64,000 bases of DNA from Uranotaenia lowii (Eukaryota; Arthropoda; Insecta; Diptera; Culicidae), in the NCBI RefSeq assembly GCF_029784155.1, contig NC_073691.1:23915639-23979638 (forward strand), in the 5' to 3' direction. Under the pieces are notes generated by a model that had not been told where the DNA came from, ran no database searches, and worked only from the letters and a program-made list of their open reading frames with translations. Of this stretch, positions 23,915 to 35,495 are shown piece by piece. Position 1 is the first letter of the stretch; each line of letters begins with the position of its first letter. A program made the position numbers and the translations under genes.

Positions 23915-24545
23915 ATAATGTAATGTAATGTAATGTAATGTATTGTAATGTAATGTAATGTAATGTAATGTAATGTAATGTAATGTAATGTAATGTAATG
24001 TAATGTAATGTAATGTAATGTAATGTAATGTAATGTAATGTAATGTAATGTAATGTAATGTAATGTAATGTAATGTAATGTAATGTAATGTAATGTAATG
24101 TAATGTAATGTAATGTAATGTAATGTAATGTAATGTAATGTAATGTAATGTAATGTAATGTAATGTAATGTAATGTAATGTAATGTAATGTAATGTAATG
24201 TAATGTAATGTAATGTAATGTAATGTAATGTAATGTAATGTAATGTAATGTAATGTAATGTAATGTAATGTAATGTAATGTAATGTAATGTAATGTAATG
24301 TAATGTAATGTAATGTAATGTAATGTAATGTAATGTAATGTAATGTAATGTAATGTAATGTAATGTAATGTAATGTAATGTAATGTAATGTAATGTAATG
24401 TAATGTAATGTAATGTAATGTAATGTAATGTAATGTAATGTAATGTAATGTAATGTAATGTAATGTAATGTAATGTAATGTAATGTAATGTAATGTAATG
24501 TAATGTAATGTAATGTTATGTAATGTAATTTAATGTAATGTAGAG
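23915..24545. repeat. (TAATG)n pentanucleotide array, about 125 units
   Basis: TAATG is repeated with very few interruptions (TATTG at 23941, TTATG at 24516, TAATT at 24526). On the minus strand the unit CATTA has no stop in any phase, which creates a 302-codon false open frame of HYITL repeats that extends into flanking DNA. Confidence 0.98.
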
Positions 24546-27097
24546 TAAATATGAAAATATCCGAAGTAGTTTTCATTCCTATTTTTGAAGCTCAGGTAGC
24601 AAAATTCGATAGTGGGTTTTTTTTAATATCTAATCAACAACAAAAAACAAAACGAAATGTATTATGAGACATTTCTTACCAAAATGTAAAATGATTTTTT
24701 TTCCTATTTTCACCTGACGGTGAACTTCAACAATTTTCTATCAACCGACAACCCCTATGTCAAGTGAACCGGAAAAACACCACGTGAGAGTTTGTCATTG
24801 GAAACAGTGGCCGCACACACGCAATGCCTGAAGAGGATAAATTATCGCCATCTTTTGTTTCCGTTCGTTTGCGTATCTTCAAACGATTAGTTTCATTATG
24901 GGTTCGATTTATCCTTGTCGCTAGCTAGGCCTTGGCCCGTTTGCCTGAACTGAAGCCCAGCATCCGACCGACGGACGTCTGCATGCAGGATGTTGGGCTT
25001 CGGCCATAAGTGGTTAACTCAATGAGGGATTTTCCCCGGGATTAGCAGAGCCATACCACCATCATCGTTTCTTGCGAGAAAAATGGAGTGGAAAATGAAA
25101 TCCAATTAGCTATTAATCTCCTTCAAGGATGTGGAAATAGCCACTTGGGAATGAATGATGTTTATTCACTTTTGTAATTTTACCAAACATGGATCAGGGG
25201 GGACGACCATTTGTAAAAAAAAATCATACGGTAGTTAATTATTGATCTGTAGTTCTTTTATGTGTTTCAAATCGAAGCAACTATTGGAATCACAACATTA
25301 GCTGCCCTGTTCAAGACATCCTTCGCTGTTCATAGTTAAAATAATCATCAGATAAAAACGTGTTTGTATTTGTGAGTTTTTCCAAGTTTAAGTGAAATTC
25401 CGGTTGTTTTGAAAGTCATACCTTGTCGTCCCCCAGAAATCTGGGTTCCCAGCCGTAAAATGTATAATTTCCGCAATAAATCACCCGCTCACATGGTGTT
25501 CCAAATTGGAAAATGAAACAACCCAAACATTGTTGGAAGGCGTCGAGCGTCCCGAAAAAACAGTAACAGTTGTTTGTAATTTTCTACTCAGTTTCCGCTT
25601 TTTGACTGTAGCATTTCGACCGGTTTTTCCGAACCGAACAACTTTTCCGTTGTTTAATGTGAGAAAAAAGTTCTCTTATCAAATCGAGAGCAGCACTATT
25701 GCTGCTTTGTCACTATACCGGAACCCTTTCCGAGACCAAATCCGGTGAACATTCCCCAAAAACTAACGACCTGCCATACAGCCGCAAATTATTATGTGTG
25801 ATACATCGAGAAGCCACGATAGAGCCGTCCCATTCCGGACCCCGAAAAAAGAGATTATCAAAGAACATAAAATTTGGCTTGTAGGCCACAAAAAGTGGAA
25901 GCACCCACTTGATTAAGTTATAAAAACCTCCTCACTCTCCCAGGACGAAAACATTAAGAAGACCCTCTTGCGGTGAATCCTGCCTAAAGAAGGCATCAGC
26001 AAAAAGCGATGGTTATGCAAAAGATAACACCCACATTTTCCCAAAATGGTGTTCACTCACATGAACCCCGGTACTTTTCCAAGTCCGGCCAGGGCAGAAG
26101 CTACTTAAAAACTTCCCGTTCCATGTGTTCTGAAAACGGGAAAGGATCGACCGACCGACCAAACGGTTGGGCATTTAACCGCGATAATATATGACCGGGG
26201 CACTTTGTTCAAACACAAATTACGCCTCATCGTCCCCATCATGTCAGCTTCTCCGCTCAACCCTATCCTTTGACAGTTTGGTTGGACAAGGAGGCCGAGC
26301 CACTCTTTTCGATCCAAGCTTAGTTGGCCATGACTTCCCCGGTTCTTCTATTGAAGCGAAACGGAAACGGAAAGATTTACGAAGGAAGGGTTTCCATCTT
26401 CAAACTTGGTTGGTAAAATAGGTGTCTTTCAACTTTACCGGAAAAGTCGAGTTCTCCTCTATATTAAGATAAATTACTTTTACAAACTAATTATTAAGGT
26501 GGCTCTTATCGGCAGCAAACTATCCGCAAAAGTGGCCATCTTCTGGCAAGGAGATTATTCGACAAACAGTAATTTGCATACGGGGATTCGGAACATTTGG
26601 ACTCGTAACGGGCTGTTACCCCATTTTTAAGATTGAAGGTTCAGTTGCCAGCTTTTTTCATACGATAAGTGATGGGAGTTGAAACAAAAACTTAAATATT
26701 GAAATTCGTTCCAAATGATACCACGGTTATTTCATAAATACAGGCCTCTGCTCGGAAAACTTTTTCGATCGAATTTTTGTTTATTTTTTTATCTCACTTA
26801 TTACTGAAAGTAGACCATTTTTTTTTATTTACGCCATTTTTCATCAATTTTTGATTATTTTGAAGTAATTGAAAAAAAAAAAATTCGGACACATTTAGAA
26901 CTGTTTTTGTTATGTTAGAATGTTTTTATTTTTATCATGTTTGTTATTTATGTTATTTTACATCCCTTTTATATTAAAATTTTATTTTTCTGTCATTTTT
27001 GTGTACTTAACATTTATTTTTATTTTTTGTTTTGTAAATATATTTTATCAACATTCATGAATGTTACAAAAATGTTATAATGCTAATCAAAACGATA
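24546..27097. other. No gene seen; moderate GC to 26640, then T-rich
   Basis: Several frames of 60-80 codons occur on both strands at 25500-26630, none recognisable. From 26640 to 27097 the DNA is low-complexity and T-rich. Confidence 0.4.
24952..25001 (+). other. Strong hairpin, 14-bp stem
   Basis: GAAGCCCAGCATCC (24952-24965) pairs with GGATGTTGGGCTTC (24988-25001), with one G-U pair and a 22-nt loop that contains the palindrome TGCATGCA. The stem is shorter than a usual miRNA precursor. Confidence 0.6.
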
Positions 27098-27415
27098 TAA
27101 AATGTCGGACAAAACAGTAAGACCACTCTTATACAAAAAAAAATCAAATTTTGCTTTTAACTGCCAAACCAAATATGGTTTATGTGAAACCTAGCGGCGA
27201 GCACTTTTACTAGTATGAAAACTTTGAAAACCGCGAGCTTAACGCATTCAAAGCAAGCCATTTTAGCTATACGCACTGATAGCTGTCAAAAGTTGAAAAC
27301 CGATGCGACAAAATATAGGACCAGTTCCTCGTTTCGGCTACCAAGTGTTGCTTCGATCGATTTTTGAAGAAAATTCATTGTTTCTCGGAGTCATTTTGTG
27401 TTTTTTGGATCCTAG

Positions 27416-27899
27416 TAGTGAACCTTCATATAAGAGAAGCGACATCTGATCCCTCTTAAAATAAAATATGTGGCAACATCGCTGACATCTTGGACGAAAA
27501 AATCCTCAGCACTGTTTTCTGGCTCAATGTTCAAGCTCTAAAGTGAACGCTCCTTCAATCCAACAAAACAACATTGAACTCGATGCCCGATTGATCGCGA
27601 TAAACGGTATGAATGACTTTAATTTCGATAATAATCAGTTAGTTTTTCATCTAGGAACACGATTCACCAAAGCATTGAAAAAAATTGCACCTAATCATAA
27701 ATTCATATGACAAGCTTTAAAATTATCTTTTTGAACTATAACAACAATCACAATAGCTTCCTTGGTTGAGTTTACAATAAGAATGGTAAAAGCTCTGCGA
27801 CAAAATGCTCGGATTGATTGGAATCGATTTTGACAGTTCTTTTGTATCGATTGGAATTTTGTGTTTGAGACGTCGCTTCTCTTACATGTAGGTTCACTA
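27416..27899. mobile_element. hAT-type MITE inserted in the Tc1-like element, 484 bp
   Basis: It is flanked by an exact 8-bp duplication GATCCTAG (27408-27415 and 27900-27907). The terminal inverted repeats begin TAGTGAACCT and continue through TAAGAGAAGCGAC, about 31 bp with a few mismatches. The 8-bp target and the TAGTG start fit hAT. It has no open frame, so it was mobilised in trans. It is younger than its Tc1-like host. Confidence 0.85.
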
Positions 27900-27984
27900 G
27901 ATCCTAGTAAGTATTTATCATGTAAACAAGAAGTTTGTAAGGTTTTAATTCTCGAATTCTAGTTGCAGTCAACGCAAAACGGGC

Positions 27985-29024
27985 CGCGTACCTAATTGCA
28001 CGGAAAGACAGCGCATGGTTATCCGCAAAATGGCCGAGGCAGGCTGCAGCCAACGCGAAATCGCAGAGTTCTTGGGACGATCTACAACTTTCGTGTTTAT
28101 TTAATGCCCTCGACGACCGCAAAAAATCCGAAACGACTGGACGCTCAAGGAAAACGACCGCGAAAGATGATTCTGCCATAATGCGGACTTCCAAGAAAGA
28201 TTCCTTCCAGGCCTTCATAAAGATCCAGGACGAGAACTTGTCCGGGAAAAGGTTTTGTCCTGTAGTTATGAAATAACTGTGGTATCATTTGGAACGAATT
28301 TCTGTATTAAAATTTTTGCTTTTGTCCGTGAATTCCCAGACAGTTCAGTGGCGGCTGGTGGAGCTAAGGCTAGCTGGTAAAAGCTCCCTAAAAGATGTTG
28401 ACGTCGAAACATCTGAAGGCGCGAATGAATTTCACATAAGACCATTTCGATTGGATCGGTCCGGAGAAGGAGAAGCAGTGGCGAAATATACTGTGGTCGA
28501 ATCGGCTCGGACGAAAAAACTTGGGTTCATCGTTCAATAGGCTGCGCTTTCATGCCACAATATACCAAGAAGACATTCAAGCATGGAGGAGGGAATACTA
28601 TCGTGTGGAGGTGCATCTCCTGGTACGAATTTGGCCCCCTGCATTGGGTGGTAAGATCATGGATCAGTACGTCTACGCTCAAATCCTAAGGGATGTTATG
28701 CTGCCACACGCCGAGTGGGAGATGCCACTGAAATGGCAGTTCATGCAGGATAACGATCCAAAACATACTGCCAAGATAACAAAGTCAACGTCAGGGAGTG
28801 GCCAGCGCAGTCACCGGATCTTAATCCTATAGAAAATCTATGGGAGATCATGAAAAAGTCGGTGTAACTACACGAAGAAGTCGAAGAATAAGCAGGAATT
28901 GTGGGAGAGGATTCAAGCTTGTTGGTACGCCATCCCTGTCACCACGTGCCAGAAGCTGGTGGAATCCATGTCAAACCGGATGCGTGAAGTGATGCGTAAC
29001 AAAGGTTACACGACCATGTACTAA
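27985..29024 (+). pseudogene. Tc1-type DDE transposase remnant
   Basis: Transposase would bind the ends of its element and move it by cut and paste. Pieces lie in shifting frames: a helix-turn-helix (CTERQRMVIRKMAEAGCSQ then REIAEFLGRSTTF, from 27997), a GRSRKTT linker with SKKDSF (about 28140-28215), the first catalytic region SDEKTW near 28507, the second DNDPKHTAK near 28749, and the third WPAQSPDLNPIENLW at 28799, then the C-terminus MREVMRNKGYTTMY with a stop at 29022. The second and third catalytic parts are too close for DD34E, so about 25 bp are missing there. Several stops and frameshifts confirm it is inactive. Confidence 0.85.
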
Positions 29025-29364
29025 CTCTAGAAGCTTTTCAGCGTATTCATCAGCAAAAATACTTTTTTTATTGATGCCATGATTTTTAAAACCGGTCTTA
29101 AATTTTGTCGCATCATACAAGTGGTTCAGTAAGCTAAAAAGCATTTATTTAAGTGAATGACTATTGTTTAACTACAGATTCTATAAGTTTCTTCGAACAA
29201 TGCAAATAAATTATTATAAATGGATTGAAAAACTGGATTTGATTATTTTTTTCCTAAGTTTTGTCACTTTCTTTTTTTGTTTGAGCAGTGGTCTTAATGT
29301 TTTGTCAGACACTGTAGGTCCTACCTGTAAAAGCTTAAAACATAAGGTAATATTATTTTTAAAA

Positions 29365-29437
29365 AAACCGTTCGATGTGCCAAAATCGGATGTTGCCTAA
29401 ATCGAATGTTGCCAAAATTGAACGAGGTCTGAACATA
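29365..29437. mobile_element. Fragment of the TTCGATTTTGGCAACA MITE family
   Basis: Iterated GTTGCCAAAATTGAACG, GTTGCCTAAATCGAATG and ACCGTTCGATGTGCC units end in GAACGAGGTCTG, matching the right end of the complete copy at 42482-42902. The left part is missing; it lies just beyond the Tc1-like right end. Confidence 0.6.
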
Positions 29438-31210
29438 GGACAACTGCAAAATTTTTAAATACAGAAAGATAAAAGAAACAAAAATAAAATTGCCAAAATT
29501 ACAATGTAATGTAAAAATGTAAAAAAATGACAAAAATAAAAATGAAAGAAAAATTAAACAAACAAGATAACAATAGTGTTAAAAAAACAAAAATGACATT
29601 ACATTACATTTTTCAACATTATATAACTGACTGACACAGTGAAACTTAATTTGAAAACAATTTGTTTTCAGTGGTTGCATTTGCCATTATGGGGCCATTC
29701 AAATATTACGTTACGCCAATTTTCGGCTTCCCCAAACACTTCCTCCCCGCTACCAAACGCATTCATTTCAGATTTTCTATCCAAAATCTTCAAAGCGTAA
29801 CAAACTCTTATGAATTCGGAATTGAATCTGAAGAAGATTTTTACTTCCCCAATAGGATGCCGAAATCTGAAGATCCGTCCCGGTGTAATAGATTGCTAGT
29901 TCATTTTCCGTACCATCCGAAGAAGCTGAAGCGGTTCGGACTAACGGAAAACCATCACCCGGCTGTTGAGGAAACATAGAGCTCGAAATAGTTGGATCCC
30001 ACGGATGTCTCCAGAATTAAGTGTGTCTCATGAAAACATCTACAATTCTTAAGCCATGTCTAGGCTCGCAGGCAAATGAACCGGACTTCCAACCAAACCG
30101 ACGAACAAATTGGAATCACTAGACACGATTTCTACGGAAACAAGCAAGCTCAAAATCAAAATTTTCATGAATGATTTAGGAAAACACGAAATAAATTATT
30201 GTATTTTTTTACCTCCATTAAATAACCGATTATCACCTTCTCCGCCTTTGTTTTTTATGTTTGAAAAATAACCATATTTCAACTTCTCCCCGGAAAGTCA
30301 TTTTATAAGTTCTCGTGGGAAAGTCATAAAATGGCATAACACGGAAAAAGGTCAAATATGGTTATTTTTCATCCATAGATGGTTATTTAAAAACAAGCGT
30401 GTAACAAAAAGTGTAACAACAATTTTTCTAAGTAATCCGATTTATTTGTTAATAACATTTCAACAAAATAATTCGAAACTCTTCAGCAAAGAAGGCTAAC
30501 ATAGGCAAGAAAGCCTACTTTGATATTACGGGTATCACAAGCGACACCATTTTATCCATCATTTTTCTCAAACTATTTAAGTTTAAATCTATAACACACT
30601 ATTGAAGGAAGATTTATGTTTATAACTTGGTAAGATCTCGATATCCAGTGAAGCGGAACCAAATTTCCACTCTTCCCTCGACTCTTTTCACATATCCATA
30701 GGTAAAAACTTCCCCACCGAACTGAATCGCAGCAGGCGCTCAAAGTCCCACCATAAAACACTTTCGATGTCATTATAAATCTTCTTAAGATTTGCCAGCA
30801 GCCCTTTGGCGAATCCTTTTCCTGGTTGCCTGCTCGTAGGGTGGGAACGTTTTCCGAATTATCTTCCAGAGTTTCTGTCAGTTTTTTGCATGCAGATATA
30901 TCGAGGTGGAGGTAGTTTTAACAACAAAGTAGACTATAACTGGGAAAAGGGTGAAGGATTTTCACATTTGACTTATTTCTCGTTTGAGAAATACACGATA
31001 ACACGGAGAAAAATATATAGATTTATCAGTTATTTTACGCGTCTACATGAACATAAATATGGTTGTTTGGTTCTGACCCGAAAATACGTTCAAACCAACA
31101 ATCAGATGATACTTTGCCACGAAAGGATAAATGGCTGATTTAGCGATCGCATCGATGCTAAGAATCCAACAGGAATGTTTATTTAATCATTCGTATGGCT
31201 GTTTGTACTG
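29438..31210. other. No supported gene; one inverted repeat
   Basis: A 105-codon plus-strand frame (29662-29979) includes GGGGCCATTCAAATATTACG, a phrase I associate with a common mosquito repeat, so it is probably repeat-derived. The rest of the block is non-coding as far as can be seen. Confidence 0.4.
30263..30370. other. Inverted repeat with perfect 17-bp arms
   Basis: GAAAAATAACCATATTT (30263-30279) is the exact reverse complement of 30354-30370. The 74-bp centre carries GGAAAGTCA-TTTTAT and GGGAAAGTCATAAAAT, a further internal repeat. It may be a short MITE or a hairpin RNA. Confidence 0.6.
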
Positions 31211-31212
31211 TA

Positions 31213-32135
31213 GGGGGAAGTGTTCCTAAATGCGCATGTTAGGTAATATGCGCATACAGCCGATTGACGATATGGCTAGAGATTCATCATATCTAATCAG
31301 TGCAGTTTGAGGGTAGTACGCTTTTAACACATGGCATGAAAAAATTAAATTTTTATATAAAGTCGAAAAAATTTAAAAATTCAAACAAGATTTTTGTCAG
31401 TTTTGATATAATATATTGAATTTTAATTATCGTGCGTACAGATTCTGTGAACAAAAATTTTAATGGTTTTTCTTTCTTATTCATCTGGAAATCGGAAATT
31501 CAACAAATTGAAGCTTTTTGCAAAGTTGTAGATGATAAGATATTGGAATACGAGACAGGTTCTGAATGCCCATATCAAGGCAGGTTAAATGCCTATATCA
31601 AGAAAAATAGATAATTCTTATAAATTTTTTACTTCCTATCATTTAAACATTAAATCTACGCTCAAATCACGATCTTACAGCGAAAAAAGAAGAACTTCAT
31701 ACTGATCCGATAAAAATACAATATGAACAAAATATTACCAAGAAATATGGCCATATGGCATACTTTACTATGTTTCATGCAAAAGAACTAGTGATGTAAA
31801 AAATTTCACCAAAATTTCAGCCTTGACGTATGCCTAACATCCGTTTCTACCATTTTCAATTAAATAATTTCAAAATATTGCGAGTGTAAATGAAATATAG
31901 CTTAAAACATAAATATGCGCATTTAGCCCGCCGGTTTCGGAAATCGGCTATTTTGACATCTTTTATTATAAAATTATTTTCACAAAAACTGTAAGAGATT
32001 TTAACAGAAAAATTGCTCTTACGTATAGAAAACAGATGTCCGCTCATGTGCATATAGTTTTCAGGCTCCTATCTATCGGAATATGGGAGAAAATGAGTGT
32101 TTTCCTTAATATGCGCATATTACCCGCCTCTCCCC
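31213..32135. mobile_element. Non-autonomous TA-target element with iterated ATGCGCAT motifs
   Basis: It is flanked by TA (31211-31212 and 32136-32137). The left end reads GGGGGAAGTG then TAAATGCGCAT; the right end, reverse-complemented, reads GGGGAGAGGCGGG then TAATATGCGCAT. The palindromic core TATGCGCAT or AATGCGCAT occurs near 31229, 31246, 31911 and 32108, partly with GCCCGCC or ACCCGCC. There is no transposase frame. The ends match imperfectly, so the boundary is less certain than for the element at 34319. Confidence 0.55.
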
Positions 32136-32239
32136 TAAATGCTGCTCCCCGTGAACGTGGGAAATCGTTGATTCAAAATATTAATAAAATTAATTGGAAC
32201 AGATAAAATGCATTGTTTTTCTTTTTTAAATGAAACAAT

Positions 32240-32720
32240 TTTATTTATTTTTTTAAATTTTATTTATATATACGATTAGTGGCATGAATTTTAATTTCAA
32301 CCACTGCATCGTTTTTTTGCTTCTGCTGGGGGAGCCAGCGCCATAACGCTGAAACAGAATGCTGTTATTTTTTTCGGTGGAAGTTGAACTTCCGGCGCCC
32401 TGAAATAAAATAAAAGCTCTTATCAAAATATGATTGTGATAGATTAAGAATACTATGTAACTTACGTGATATGATCTTGTTCGTCGCTGTTTATTATTCC
32501 ACATTCCGGATAGGCCATCGGGGGTCAAAATGCACCCACACATCTCTATATGTATCTGAAAACAATTAAAAAAAAATAGAAAAAGAAATCAACTGAAAAA
32601 AATAAATCATATTTACCTTCCCGCTTCGTGTTGGTTGATTTTTTCCACGAGAAATAAATACTGGCTTTTTTTTCCTTTAAGTCAGACAGTTTACTTGCTT
32701 GTTCATACGAAATTCAAGGT
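32240..32720 (-). CDS. Candidate small spliced unit, minus strand
   Basis: I do not recognise the product. The minus strand shows three exon-like segments joined by canonical short introns: exon to 32617, intron 32616-32556 (GTAAATA...TTTTCAG, 61 bp), exon 32555-32466, intron 32465-32400 (GTAAGTTA...TATTTCAG, 66 bp), exon from 32399 down. In one frame both introns are phase 0, giving PVFISRGKNQPTRSGK, then IHIEMCGCILTPDGLSGMWN...RRTRSYH, then GAGSSTSTEKNN and a basic tail with a stop near 32256. AATAAA-like signals follow (about 32250). The first exon has no start codon in frame and its upstream edge is unclear. It could be a gene end, a domesticated fragment or a transposon exon. Confidence 0.35.
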
Positions 32721-32729
32721 CTAGTCAAG

Positions 32730-34316
32730 CATCAGTGATATTTAAAAAATAACTATTAATTATTATAATGTAGACTAGGAAAATATAGCCAAATCTACTA
32801 GCTGTTAAATTATTTTAGCGATATGCGGTTGAGAAATCCTCTACAGCTAAATCAACTTTACATAAACGCTAGTTTGTTTGTAGTTATCGATGTTGATTAA
32901 GTAATATTATGCGTTCAAACAAAAATATGTGATATAGATGAGCCAACCATACGAATTTTGATAACAACCTCTAGAGTTTTTTATCCGTGAAGATACTTTC
33001 TCTAGTGGTTTTTGAAAACTTGATCATTACAGATGAATGTTCCTGTATCATTTCCAATTAAGATATCAACGCAGCAAAAATAAATAAACATACTACAGAC
33101 GTTAAATCCCTTTATTTATGCAGTCAAATCTCCGCCAGACCAAAAGTGACCGATATCAGAAAGCGAAATATCGGAGAAAAAAACCCAAATACCATCGGCA
33201 ATTATCGAAGGGAGTAAGAACGATTTTTTTTTCTCTATCTTCATTCCCTGATAGATTCGTCCCCGAAAACCAACAAACCTTTCCGGAACATCATCCGCAA
33301 GGGAAAATCACGCTTAAGCTGCCCAGTTTGATTTACGATTATTTCCGCAAACAAGACCGTAGTACAGCTACCTAGAGAGCCCGAAACAGTCTAAAGGAAA
33401 AAAAAAAGCGTTTTTGCATCGCCACTTTTTTCTGTTAACCGATGATGTCTTTTCATCCCGTTTGTCTTTCCCTGTTATTGGTCAACAGAGAAAAAAGAAA
33501 TCCGGTCCAAATGGCATTCCGATTTTTTGCCTGCTGCAGCAACCTCTCACCAGTTGGTTACAATGTTGAATGAAGTTGCCAGAACCCAACACATACCCCC
33601 TCGTTGAATCTTCATCGTCACCTTCTTGTAGTTAGTGTGCAGGATTTTTTTCGAACCCGAAAAAAACTTTTCCAACCAAAACGCGCATTCCGAAAGCGTG
33701 ATGGATCGGGGCAGCAAAACAAACGCCAAAGGGGACGGATAAAATTGACAACGCAAACAACCGACCCCCAGCCCTGAGGACCTAAGAGCGATGTTTATTT
33801 TCCGGACCCTGCAGATCCTTTTTAGTCGGTACATGCAAAACCCGAAAAAAATCTTCCGCTCGGTGTAGTGTCACTGAGCCAAGTTTAAATAAACAAATCG
33901 AGATGAACGGCATTTTTGGTAAAAAAAAGGTTTGCTAAACGGTGAAACAATAGCAAAAAAAGGTCTCTTGATTGTTCTTCTCACTGACCTTTCCAACTGG
34001 TTTGAATCGGTTTGACTATTCAATAAATAGACTGAAATCATTTTTTTACTCTAAAACAATCATGTCTGTGCAAGAGTCAGTTAAAAAAAAATGCTATAAT
34101 GCTATAAACTTAAAACATTTTGAATAATTTTGTTTAGGCCTGTATTTAATGTTGGATATCTTGGAATTCGATCACAACTTAGAAATTTAGACCGATTCAA
34201 AGAATTAAGGTTTTTAAGGAGACAGACACCGAGGTGTGTTGTGAAGAACATCTAAACTTGCAACTAGACAGACAAAGAAATGGTTGGTAAATAAAGAAAA
34301 TAATTATTTAGACTCC
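32730..34316. other. No gene seen
   Basis: The stretch 33100-33850 has moderate GC and overlapping frames on both strands (85 and 95 codons) with no motif. The rest is AT-rich. Confidence 0.4.
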
Positions 34317-34318
34317 TA

Positions 34319-35493
34319 TACTGCCCCTATTCGCATATGAGTCCCATGTGTAAAAACAGCAAACCGAGAAAAACGCTTGTAAAGCTTGAAACTTGTTTTC
34401 ATAAAAACAAACGTATACATCATTTGTTGGCAAAACCTATCAATAGTTCGGATAGAAAGCACTTCAAAGAATACTTTTGTTTACTTTTGCGCTAATACTT
34501 ACTAATAATTAAGGAGAAATTTCAATAAAACACTCATGTGACTCATATGCGAATATTCTTAACCCTCGAACAGAGATTATTCGCAAATGAGTCTCTGGTG
34601 CTAAAGTTATTGGCAGGTGGCAAGTACTTTTCTAACATATTTTTTTCAATTGTTTACCATTCTTTTTGATGACAGAAGAAAACTATCGAAAGGTCTTGAT
34701 TTCAAACTGATTTCAATCAAGGTTTTTAACCAAGTGGATGTGTTTTCCAGTGTTTTTTGAATACTCTGTTTTCATTCGTGTGAAATTGCTGCGAATTTAT
34801 CAGACATTATCATCATTTAATTCAATGTGTGTTACGGATACGTAAATGACACCGACCAAAAGTCTGCTGGATTGAAGACAAAGAAGGTGATTTCTTCCGG
34901 GAACATCTTCCTAGGTAATAAACGAAAACAGTGGTATTGATATTGTTGTGCATATAGAAAAAAGTAATGGAAAAAGTTTGTTATTTTGTTACCGAAACAA
35001 CACTTCAAGTACCACCCTCCCGATCACACATTAGATGATCGAAATTACTTACGAAGGAACCATCCTGACCGCAGACTGATCTATTGAGCTTTGTTCATCG
35101 GTTGATTTTTGTCGAAAAAATAATTTTGGTTACCAGTTACTTATTAATGCTTTTTGTGACTAAGAACCAGATTTCTTCAGAATCATTTTGCTACTATGCG
35201 TTCAATTTTTGTGTAAATTAATGTTTTAAGCATTAAATCATTGATTTACTTCATTTTTAATCTATCCTCTCCTTCAATTGTAAGCTCTGGCGCTGAACTT
35301 CGGTCATGGGACTCATATGCGAATATTTTTCACATGGGACACATCAGGGGTCATATTTTTTTCAAAATTTTGGGAACAAACTTCGAACAAAAACTTGTTT
35401 TATAGGTAAATTGGAGCTCAAAGAAGCGTTTTCTATTGATAACTCAAAAATGATGAAAATGCACATGGGACTCATATGCGAATAGGGGCAGTA
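34319..35493. mobile_element. Non-autonomous TA-target element with perfect long TIRs, 1175 bp
   Basis: The terminal inverted repeats are perfect over more than 30 bp: TACTGCCCCTATTCGCAT then ATGAGTCCCATGTG on the left, and the exact complement on the right (to 35493). TA flanks both sides (34317-34318 and 35494-35495; a shift of two bases inward is equally possible). The motif GACTCATATGCGAATA recurs inside near 34544, 34580 (drifted) and 35310. No transposase frame is present. The perfect ends suggest recent activity. Confidence 0.8.
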
Positions 35494-35495
35494 TA

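Larger units (their letters stand above)
27100..29314 (+). mobile_element. Dead Tc1-like transposon, about 2.2 kb
   Basis: The ends are flanked by TA (27098-27099 and 29315-29316), the Tc1/mariner target. The right end reads inward CAGTGTCTGACAAAAC and the left AAATGTCGGACAAAAC, followed on both by A(G/T)TAAGACCACT. The interior holds a broken Tc1-type transposase (about 27985-29024) and a 484-bp inserted MITE (27416-27899). Without the insert the element is about 1.7 kb, the normal size for Tc1-like elements. Confidence 0.85.

Noticed and set aside
23668..24576. 302-codon minus-strand open frame of LHYIT repeats
   Set aside because: It is the translation of the (TAATG)n array plus a little flanking DNA.
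29662..29979. 105-codon plus frame after the Tc1-like element
   Set aside because: It contains a phrase common in mosquito repeats and has an overlapping minus frame; no domain recognised.
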